Assembly: GCF_021283305.1 (NCBI RefSeq)
Contig: NZ_JAJSOK010000049.1
Location: forward strand, 1 to 56,887
Length of the DNA stretch: 56,887 bases
From: Pseudonocardia kujensis
GTDB lineage: Bacteria; Actinomycetota; Actinomycetes; Mycobacteriales; Pseudonocardiaceae
Direction of reading: 5' to 3'
Shown: positions 41,075 through 47,459 of the stretch, piece after piece
Layout: the number at the start of each line of letters is the position of its first letter
Numbering within the stretch: position 1 is the first letter of the stretch
Notes under the pieces: generated by a model
What the model was told of the DNA's origin: nothing
What the model saw: the letters and a program-made list of their open reading frames with translations, nothing else
The model's database searches: none
Program-made: the position numbers and the translations under genes

Positions 41075-41887
41075 GGGGAAGTCGGTGACATAGCCCTGGG
41101 AGCGAAGCCGGGGAAGCAACCGGTCCAACGCCTCCACCGTCCGGGCGCGGCTCCCCCCGCCGTCGTGCAGGAGGACGACGGCACCGGGGTGCAGGTGCTT
41201 CTCGACGTTCGCCACGATCTCGTCGGCCGCCGGCCGCGTCCAGTCCCGCGGGTCGATCGCCCACCCCAGCGGCTGCATCCCCTGCGCGACGGCGGAGTCG
41301 AGGATCTCCTCGTCCCAGTTGCCGCCGGGTGCGCGGAAGTAGGTGACCGGCGTGCCCGGCACGCGGGCGGCGACGTCGGCGATCTCCGCGGTGATCGTCC
41401 CGGCGTCCCGGTTCGGGAGTCCCTCGTCGTGGGTGTGCGAGTGGGAGCAGATCCGCATCCCCGCGTCGACGACCTTCGCCACCACCTCGGGATGCCGCTC
41501 CATCTGCGTCCCGACCATGCAGAAGGTCGCCTTCGCGCCGTGGCGGATCAGCACGTCGAGGATCTGCGGGGTCCACTGCGGGTCCGGCCCGTCGTCGAAG
41601 GTGAGCGCGACCCGCCGGTCCTGCGGGCCCGCCACGGGGAGGTCGGTGAGCACCACCGGCCGGGCGGTCGGCGCAGGGGGCGCGACGACGGCCGGTGCGG
41701 GCGCGGGCTCGGGCGCGGCCACCTGCGTGCCGAGCGGCGCGACCAGGCCGAGCGCCAGCGCCCCGAGCAGCGCCGGCACCCGATCCGCCGCCCTGCCGCG
41801 GAACAGCCCGTCGGTCGTGCGGGGGTCGGGGTGGGCCGGCCGGGTCAGGAGGCCCGGTCCGCCGCGTCGGATCGGTGATAGGCCCAT
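41072..41887 (-). CDS. polysaccharide deacetylase (NodB domain)
   Basis: Secreted or membrane-anchored carbohydrate esterase 4 protein, 271 aa from ATG 41887 (GTG 41956 would add 23 residues). A hydrophobic segment around residues 37-55 acts as signal/anchor, then a Pro/Ala linker. The NodB domain carries ALTFDDGPDPQWT (catalytic and metal Asp), HSHTHDEG (metal His pair), and FRAPGGNWDEEI. Likely deacetylates peptidoglycan or another N-acetyl polysaccharide outside the membrane. Confidence 0.9.
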   Translation of the reverse strand: MGLSPIRRGGPGLLTRPAHPDPRTTDGLFRGRAADRVPALLGALALGLVAPLGTQVAAPEPAPAPAVVAPPAPTARPVVLTDLPVAGPQDRRVALTFDDGPDPQWTPQILDVLIRHGAKATFCMVGTQMERHPEVVAKVVDAGMRICSHSHTHDEGLPNRDAGTITAEIADVAARVPGTPVTYFRAPGGNWDEEILDSAVAQGMQPLGWAIDPRDWTRPAADEIVANVEKHLHPGAVVLLHDGGGSRARTVEALDRLLPRLRSQGYVTDFP

Positions 41888-42031
41888 GGACGCCCCACCC
41901 ACCTCTCCCGTCACAGGCGTTCGTACCCGAAGGAGCGACTCAAGGACGGCGGACACGCCGGGGGAAGCGTGGGCAGCTCCGCGATCGGGAGGCCTAGATG
42001 ACGATCGGCCCTTCGATCGGGGTCGCGTGAG

Positions 42032-42059
42032 GCCCCTGCATCGGCGCTAGAACAGGGGC
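42032..42059 (-). terminator. possible terminator of the three-gene island operon
   Basis: Arms GCCCCTG (42032-42038) and CAGGGGC (42053-42059) overlap the stop codon of the last island gene. Confidence 0.45.
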
Positions 42060-42964
42060 GCTACTCCGCCCTTCTTCTCGCGTAGTGTCCGCCTGACCGC
42101 CCTGATCAGCCGGTCGATACCAAATTCTTGCAGGAGGAGTTTCACCTCCGGGCGCTCATCGTCGAAGATGTCGACCGTGATATTGCTCCGATCCCCACTG
42201 GAAACGATGACCTCGAACTCTCGTTTCATTGGCCTAAGGGGAATCTTCCCGAATATCTCCGAATCGAACACTAAATCAAGGCTGTCGTCCGCCTCGAGGT
42301 TGCGTGTCGAGACCGCAACCACGTCAGCGTAGTGGTACTCGTGCGTCTCCTCGCGTTTGCGCTTGCCGGTATCGAACTGTAGTACGCATTCATATATGGC
42401 GAGATGGTGGAAGGTCGGGCATATGGCCATGACTCTGTACGACGTGAAACGCCAAACTCGGTCCCGACCTGCTCGTCCTCGCGACCTGGATGCGGGGCCG
42501 AAGACGATGAGCGGGCCTCGGCCCTGTTCGCCTATGCGTGTCTTCCCTTGGCGGAGGGCCCCGACATCCTCGCTGTGTAGTTCGAGTTCGTCGATGGTGA
42601 TACCGAGTCGAAGCATCGCTCGAGCTGCCAGGTCCTGGAGGTCGGAGCGCAATGTTTGATCCATGTCCGAATCTGCGCATTTTGGCTCGGCGCTGGCGTA
42701 CTTCCGCTTGTAGTCGGCCAGGAGACGCCATCCTTGTATTGCTGTCACTATGGCAATCAGCGCGATGGTTCCGGCAAGTAGTGCGGGAAGTCCTGCAGTC
42801 AATGTGGCGAGAGCGGCGACGAAGATGCCTGCTCCCAGGCGGATAAGGCGCCGCGCGTATATCTCGTCGGCTCGTGGCGGAGCCTTTCTGAAGTACTTCC
42901 GCACGTGATCACGGCGCTCGCGCGAACCCGGCTTTCCGAGTGGCCATCGATCGATGTCAGCCAT
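42047..42964 (-). CDS. island gene C: two-helix membrane protein with beta-rich cytosolic domain
   Basis: Protein of 305 aa that I do not recognise. Residues 1-35 are basic, then two close transmembrane helices (about 42-80), a linker of about 60 residues, and a soluble C-terminal domain of about 160 residues. The latter has alternating strands (WRFTSYRVMAICPTFHHLAI, YECVLQFDTG, HEYHYADVVAVST) and ends with a basic helix. Codon use is clearly AT-richer than in neighbours. The start overlaps gene B by 8 nt. The HEYHYxDVVxVST stretch resembles unannotated actinobacterial proteins I have seen near TPR-type genes, but I cannot name a family. Confidence 0.8.
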   Translation of the reverse strand: MADIDRWPLGKPGSRERRDHVRKYFRKAPPRADEIYARRLIRLGAGIFVAALATLTAGLPALLAGTIALIAIVTAIQGWRLLADYKRKYASAEPKCADSDMDQTLRSDLQDLAARAMLRLGITIDELELHSEDVGALRQGKTRIGEQGRGPLIVFGPASRSRGRAGRDRVWRFTSYRVMAICPTFHHLAIYECVLQFDTGKRKREETHEYHYADVVAVSTRNLEADDSLDLVFDSEIFGKIPLRPMKREFEVIVSSGDRSNITVDIFDDERPEVKLLLQEFGIDRLIRAVRRTLREKKGGVAPLF

Positions 42965-43442
42965 GAAGGGCCTCGACTGCCTGCCACGTGTGCGCCTCGG
43001 GTGCTGGAACGTGTCGAAGTATCAAGGTTGCGTGATCATCGCTCAAGCTCGCCGCCGCGCGTAGGACCTTCGTGCTGAGGGTTCGCCCCGGCCGCGTCCA
43101 CCAGGCCAGATAGTCCTCGGTGACAAGTTCTGTCAGGACTACTGCCTCAGCTCGATCTCCTAGTACGCCTAGGTGTTGCAAGCACTCCTCTACTCGTTGG
43201 CGGCTTTGACGGCTGGGACGCCAGCCCTGCAAGATGGCGAGTGCCCGAAGAAAGTTGAGAGTCGGATCTCGAGGAGATTGGTGCAATCCGCGGCCAAGTA
43301 CGCTCGCCGCTGGCACGTAGCTGTGCGAGTCGAGGAGTTCGCGGCCAGCGTGCGCATGGTTGATAGGGGCGTCTCCGATATAAATGTTCTCGCCGATGTT
43401 GACGGTATCGGAGTGGATGTCGCGGAACGAGTAGTCGTTCAT
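42957..43442 (-). CDS. island gene B: GENIYxG-motif protein with helical-repeat domain
   Basis: Protein of 161 aa without a recognised family. Residues about 7-24 (FRDIHSDTVNIGENIYIG) match the N-terminus of island protein A. The rest is helical, with a TPR-like pattern (AASVLGRGLHQSPRDPTLNFL, then RVEECLQHLGVLGDRAEAVV). ATG 43442 lies 1 nt after gene A's stop, and the stop overlaps gene C by 8 nt, so translation of A, B and C is coupled. An upstream ATG (43484) would lie inside gene A and is rejected. Confidence 0.78.
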   Translation of the reverse strand: MNDYSFRDIHSDTVNIGENIYIGDAPINHAHAGRELLDSHSYVPAASVLGRGLHQSPRDPTLNFLRALAILQGWRPSRQSRQRVEECLQHLGVLGDRAEAVVLTELVTEDYLAWWTRPGRTLSTKVLRAAASLSDDHATLILRHVPAPEAHTWQAVEALHG

Positions 43443-43443
43443 C

Positions 43444-43785
43444 TCAGGTGGTGAGTGTTGTGATGACGGCATCGACCGCTCCAACGACTGAGGCAGTGGC
43501 CGTGGCAGCGCTTGCCAGGTCCTTCAGATGCTTCAGTCTCCCGACCAGACGGCCTCGATCAGGGTGTGGCGAGTCGAGCTCCTTCTGCGTTGCACGGGTT
43601 GACTCGACGAGTTCGTGAACTTCGCGACCCGGGTCGGCTTGCTCCTCGTTGACACGGCGCCGCAGCTCGTCGACAACGGCCTGTGCTGCTTCGAGGTCTG
43701 CCGGGACAAGCGCTCGATTGCCGACGTAGATGTTTTCGCCTTGATTAACGACGTTTGCGTGCACATCGCGCATGCGGATCTTCAT
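43444..43785 (-). CDS. island gene A: GENIYxG-motif protein with amphipathic C-terminal helices
   Basis: Protein of 113 aa, the first gene of the island operon. The N-terminal motif MRDVHANVVNQGENIYVG is followed by a helical region (about 28-70, charged, coiled-coil-like) and a hydrophobic C-terminal stretch (LKHLKDLASAATATASVVGA). The layout resembles small actinobacterial proteins often found beside conflict-type effectors (short Gly/Asn-rich motif, then helices), but this is an impression rather than a match. A second in-frame ATG lies four codons downstream. AT-richer codon use than the core genes. Confidence 0.75.
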   Translation of the reverse strand: MKIRMRDVHANVVNQGENIYVGNRALVPADLEAAQAVVDELRRRVNEEQADPGREVHELVESTRATQKELDSPHPDRGRLVGRLKHLKDLASAATATASVVGAVDAVITTLTT

Positions 43786-44133
43786 GGGGGTCAGTGATCT
43801 CCGAGTCGAGTTGTGGCAACTAGCTCGTCTCGAAGACCTGACAGGTTTCGTCGGACGTACTTCTTGCACACGTTTGGAGCGGCCGAGTACGCCCAGACGG
43901 ACTAGCCGTGCTCCAAGGTGAATGCGCGGATGCAGTGCTAGGGCGACAGGCTTCTCCTGGACGGGTGGCACCGGCCAGAAGGAGCTAAGGCTTCTGGCAG
44001 TTGCCGAACAATCGCCTCTTGCTCTGCAAGATCCATTCGAGTGTCTTCGATCGGAGAAGGCCGGTGTCCACCGTCGCGAGAGCCGCAGCGTCAAGACCCG
44101 CAGGTGTGACGGCCGTTTGAATCGACTGCAGCT
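43786..44133. other. 348-nt gene-free promoter region of the island operon
   Basis: No gene seen. It is AT-richer than the flanks. It contains ACCTG-A-CAGGT (43836-43846), an 11-bp palindrome upstream of gene A that could be an operator. CTTCGATCGG at 44045-44054 is repeated directly at 42011-42020 on the other side of the island. No convincing -10/-35 pair can be fixed. Confidence 0.5.
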
Positions 44134-44538
44134 TCAGGGGCCGCCGACCGCGACCGCCAGACCGGTGGATCCGCGGTCGCCCCGGAAGAGCCGACTGGAC
44201 CCGACGGCGATCCGGCCGACCAGCCCGTACTTGCGGGCGACGGCGCGGCGGACCCGGCGGGTGCCCTCGCCGTCGAGCAGCTCGGCGGTCCCGCGGACGG
44301 CCGGGCCGAGGGGCTTCCCGCGGCGGTCGCACTCGGCCACCTCGACGGTCCCGGACCGGCGGATCCGCTTGACCTTGCCGGACTCGGTGACCGTCCAGAC
44401 GCCGAGCCGGCCGTCGTCCAGCGCCGCGGCCCACACCGGGGTCGGGACCGGCGTCCCGTCCCTGCGGAAGGTCGTGAGCAGCAGGTACTGCGCCTCGGCG
44501 AGGTGCTGTGCCGAGGGCGGGTCCGCCGGCTCGCTCAC
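44134..44538 (-). CDS. PPOX-class F420-dependent oxidoreductase
   Basis: Split beta-barrel flavin/deazaflavin-binding protein of 134 aa, of the pyridoxamine-phosphate-oxidase-like, F420-dependent type: YLLLTTFRRDGTPVPTPVW near the N-terminus and WTVTESGKVKRIRRSGTVEV in the middle. Likely reduces an unsaturated small molecule with F420H2. GTG 44538 overlaps the P450 stop (GTGA), so it is coupled to the P450, which may make or share its substrate. The gene faces the island operon in the same direction. Confidence 0.87.
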   Translation of the reverse strand: MSEPADPPSAQHLAEAQYLLLTTFRRDGTPVPTPVWAAALDDGRLGVWTVTESGKVKRIRRSGTVEVAECDRRGKPLGPAVRGTAELLDGEGTRRVRRAVARKYGLVGRIAVGSSRLFRGDRGSTGLAVAVGGP

Positions 44539-45857
44539 GCGGGCACGCTCGCCCGGTTCAGCTCCACCGGCACGCTCTCCCAGCCGCGCAGCAGCTTGGT
44601 GCGGCGGCGGACGGGGGAGCCGGCGGGGCGCACGTCCGGGAAGCGGTCGACCAGCGCACGCAGCGCGACCTCGCCCTCCATCCGGGCCAGGGCGGCGCCG
44701 AGGCAGAAGTGGATGCCCTGCGAGAAGGCCAGGTGCTTGTGCGCCTCCTCCCGGCTGACGTCGAAGCGGTGCGGGTCGGGGAACACCGCCGGGTCGCGGT
44801 TCGCCCCGCCGAGGTGCGTGATCACGAACGTGCCGCGCTTCACCGGGACGCCGGCGACCTCGGTGTCCCGCACGGCCACCCGGCCGGTCCGCTGCACCGG
44901 TGACTCGAAGCGCAGCATCTCGTCGATCGCGGCGGGCCACCGCTCCGGCTCGGCGTGCAGGAGCTTCAGCTGGTCGGGGTGGTCGAGCAGGAGCGCGGCG
45001 CCGCTCCCGATGAGGTTCACGGTGGTCTCGAAGCCGGCGGCGAGCAGCAGCATGGCGATGCTGGACAGCTCGTCCTCGCTCAGCGCGCCGTCCTCGTCGT
45101 GCGCGGTGACGAGCGCGGAGAGGATGTCCTCGCCCGGCTCGCGGCGGATCCGCTCGAAGTGGCCGAGCATCCAGGCGTGCAGGGCGTCGATGTCGCGCTC
45201 GGAGCGCCGGAAGTCGGCGTAGGAGAGCCCCGCGTCGAGCGACAGCGCCGCGCCCTCGCCCCACTCCAGGAACTGTCCGCGCATCGACAGGGGCGCGCCG
45301 AGCATCTCCGCGATCACCGTGGCCGGCAGCAGCGCCGCGAAGTCCTTCACGAGGTCCGCCCGCTCGCCCTTCGCCGCCATCGCGTCGAGCAGCTCGGTGG
45401 CGATCTCCTCGGTGCGCGAGCGCAGCGCCGCGACCTTCTTGGCGCTGAAAGCCCTGGTCACGAGCTTGCGGTAGCGGGTGTGGTCCGGGGGGTCCGAGGC
45501 CAGCATCGACGGCGACTGGGCCGGGCCGAGCGCCCACGAACCACCGAGCGCCACGGCCGCCTTCACCACGCCGGGCAGGTTCTCGGGCATCCGGCCACCG
45601 ACGCCGAAGTCCGTGCTCCGCAGCACCTGCGTGCACACGTCGTGGTCGACGGTCGCGTGCATCAGGCCGGTGTCGACGAGCTTCCCCCGCGAGCGCAGCT
45701 CGTCGTAGAACGGGTACGGGTTCGCGACGACCTCGGGATCGGTCATCAGCCGCGCGCCCAGCTCCCCGGCCCGCACCTGGCGGCGGACCATGCGCCGCAT
45801 CATCCCGTGCCGGAGTCCCCATCGGACCACCCGGCGCACGCCCCGTGTACCCGCCAT
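44535..45857 (-). CDS. cytochrome P450
   Basis: Soluble bacterial P450 of 440 aa. The I-helix oxygen motif is AGFETTVN, the K-helix ExxR is EMLR (IDEMLRFESPVQRTGR), and the haem loop is FSQGIHFCLGAALAR with the axial Cys. The longer N-terminus (about 35 basic residues) is a minor oddity. ATG preceded by GAGGAGG. The substrate is unknown. Operon with the F420-dependent oxidoreductase, behind a 13-bp palindrome at 45887. No ferredoxin gene is adjacent. Confidence 0.94.
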   Translation of the reverse strand: MAGTRGVRRVVRWGLRHGMMRRMVRRQVRAGELGARLMTDPEVVANPYPFYDELRSRGKLVDTGLMHATVDHDVCTQVLRSTDFGVGGRMPENLPGVVKAAVALGGSWALGPAQSPSMLASDPPDHTRYRKLVTRAFSAKKVAALRSRTEEIATELLDAMAAKGERADLVKDFAALLPATVIAEMLGAPLSMRGQFLEWGEGAALSLDAGLSYADFRRSERDIDALHAWMLGHFERIRREPGEDILSALVTAHDEDGALSEDELSSIAMLLLAAGFETTVNLIGSGAALLLDHPDQLKLLHAEPERWPAAIDEMLRFESPVQRTGRVAVRDTEVAGVPVKRGTFVITHLGGANRDPAVFPDPHRFDVSREEAHKHLAFSQGIHFCLGAALARMEGEVALRALVDRFPDVRPAGSPVRRRTKLLRGWESVPVELNRASVPA

Positions 45858-45886
45858 GCCGACCTCCTCGCCGTGTCGGCCTCAAC

Positions 45887-45899
45887 TTACCGCCGGTAA
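45887..45899 (-). promoter_or_regulatory. TetR-type palindromic operator candidate
   Basis: TTACCG-C-CGGTAA, a perfect 13-bp palindrome about 30 nt upstream of the P450 start. It resembles TTAC-N5-GTAA sites of actinobacterial TetR regulators. No regulator gene is adjacent. Confidence 0.5.
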
Positions 45900-45994
45900 C
45901 TTGTGCTGCCCAGGGGCGCGGCTCAGCGGATCCTCAGCGCCGGCGTCCGCTCCGCGCTCCGCGCTCTCCCGGGCGGATCTGCTAGATCTGTGGG

Positions 45995-46858
45995 GTGTCC
46001 CGCCTGCTCGCCGTCAGCGACCTGCACGTGCGCTATCCCGAGAACCGGGCGGTCGTCGAGGGGCTGGGCGGGGACCCGGGTGACTGGCTCATCGTCGCCG
46101 GCGACGTCGCGGAGCAGGTCGGCGACACCGTCGCGACGCTCGCCGAGCTGGCCGCGCGGTTCGCGAAGGTGATCTGGGTGCCCGGCAACCACGAGTTGTG
46201 GACGCGCACGAAGGACCCCGTCGACCTGCGGGGCGAGCACCGCTACCGGCACCTGGTGGAGCGCTGCCGGCAGCTCGGCGTGGTGACGCCCGAGGACCCG
46301 TTCCCGGTGTGGGAGGGGGCGGGTGGCCCGGCCGTCGTCGCCCCGCTGTTCCTGCTCTACGACTACTCGTTCCTGCCCCTGGGCACGACCACGAGCGAGG
46401 AGGGCCTCGCCGCGGCGTACAGCGCAGGCGTGGTCTGCACGGACGAGCACCTGCTCCACCCGGAGCCGCACCCCTCGCGCGAGGCGTGGTGCGCCGCCCG
46501 GGTGGCGGAGACGCGCCGCCGGCTCGACGCCCTCGACCCGGGCCTGCCGACGATCCTGGTCAACCACTGGCCGCTCACCCGCCGGCCCACCGAGATCCTG
46601 CGCTACCCGGAGTTCGCGCTCTGGTGCGGCACCACCGCGACGGCCGACTGGCACGTCCGCTACCGCGCGCAGGCCGTCGTCTACGGGCACCTGCACATCC
46701 CGCGCGTCATCTACGAGGACGGCGTCCGCTTCGTGGAGGCCTCGCTCGGCTACCCGCGCGAATGGCGGCCGCGGGAGGAGCGGTTCGGTCATCCCGTCGA
46801 CGTCCTGCCCCGCCAGGTCCTGCCCGTCCCGGCCGAGGACTTCGGCGTCCGCCGCTGA
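45995..46858 (+). CDS. metallophosphoesterase
   Basis: Calcineurin-like phosphoesterase of 287 aa with all metal-binding blocks: VSDLHVRYPENR, IVAGDVAEQ, VPGNHELWTR, VNHWPLTRR and VYGHLHIPRV. The substrate is not predictable. GTG 45995 begins the first beta strand directly; a TAGATCT box 6 nt upstream suggests short-leader or leaderless transcription. Convergent with rpmE2 across a strong terminator. Confidence 0.9.
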   Translation: MSRLLAVSDLHVRYPENRAVVEGLGGDPGDWLIVAGDVAEQVGDTVATLAELAARFAKVIWVPGNHELWTRTKDPVDLRGEHRYRHLVERCRQLGVVTPEDPFPVWEGAGGPAVVAPLFLLYDYSFLPLGTTTSEEGLAAAYSAGVVCTDEHLLHPEPHPSREAWCAARVAETRRRLDALDPGLPTILVNHWPLTRRPTEILRYPEFALWCGTTATADWHVRYRAQAVVYGHLHIPRVIYEDGVRFVEASLGYPREWRPREERFGHPVDVLPRQVLPVPAEDFGVRR

Positions 46859-46895
46859 GGGATGCGGACCGGGACCCCGGACGGCCGAGAACGCG

Positions 46896-46927
46896 CACGG
46901 CACCCCCGCTCCCGCGAGGGTGCCGTG
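46896..46927. terminator. bidirectional terminator
   Basis: Perfect 10-bp arms CACGGCACCC (46896-46905) and GGGTGCCGTG (46918-46927) between the metallophosphoesterase and rpmE2. Confidence 0.75.
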
Positions 46928-46948
46928 ACGTGGCCGTGACGTGGGCGG

Positions 46949-47197
46949 TCAGCGCCGGCGGCCGTAGCGCCGGTTGAACTTCTCGACCTGACCCGCCGAG
47001 TCGAGGACCCGGGTCGCGCCCGTCCAGAACGGGTGCGAGTAGGAGCTCATGTCGACCCGCAGCAGCGGGTAGGTCCGCCCGTCGCTCCACTCGATCGTCT
47101 CCCGCGAGGTGGCGGTCGAGCGGGTGAGGAACGCGTCGCCCGTGCTCCGGTCCTGGTACACGACGGGCTGGTACGTGGGGTGGATGTTCGGTCGCAC
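46949..47197 (-). CDS. rpmE2: 50S ribosomal protein L31 type B
   Basis: Zinc-independent paralogue of L31, 82 aa. It has the type B signature (IHPTYQPVVYQDRSTGDAF, then SYSHPFWTG) and lacks the CxxC zinc ligands of type A. GTG 47197 with AGGAGG 5 nt upstream. Such paralogues replace zinc-binding L31 under zinc starvation. A Zur-like palindrome lies 37 nt upstream, in line with that role. Confidence 0.95.
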   Translation of the reverse strand: MRPNIHPTYQPVVYQDRSTGDAFLTRSTATSRETIEWSDGRTYPLLRVDMSSYSHPFWTGATRVLDSAGQVEKFNRRYGRRR

Positions 47198-47233
47198 GGT
47201 GTCCTCCTGGGAATGTCCTGCTACGTTCACTGA

Positions 47234-47248
47234 TGATAACGGTTGTCG
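47234..47248. promoter_or_regulatory. Zur-box-like operator
   Basis: TGATAACGGTTGTCG matches the actinobacterial Zur pattern TGAnAAnGnTTnTCA at all fixed positions but the last. It lies between rpmE2 (minus) and a 14-codon ORF on the plus strand (47264-47308, AGGAG ribosome site). Confidence 0.6.
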
Positions 47249-47459
47249 TGTGCAGGAGATTCCCATGGCTCGATCCGGGTTCGTCGCCGTCCGCTGCCCG
47301 CGCACCTGATCGGCCTGCCCGCCGCATCGGTCGACTGAGCGTCGGTCCACCGGACGCCGGCCCCGGTCCGTCACAGCCGGCGCACAGCGGCCCGACAGAG
47401 ACGCGACAGCGGGCCGACGAATCCTCGTGGGGACAGATCCACGACCACGAGGAGACCCC

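Noticed and set aside
42957..43484. ATG 43484 as start of island gene B
   Set aside because: It would overlap gene A by about 40 nt, and the shared motif begins only after ATG 43442.
41957..44133. Prophage or conjugative element
   Set aside because: No integrase, portal, tail, relaxase or tRNA attachment site is seen; only three small genes.
43922..44758. 278-codon plus-strand ORF across the island edge
   Set aside because: Antisense to the PPOX and P450 genes, low complexity, no ribosome site.
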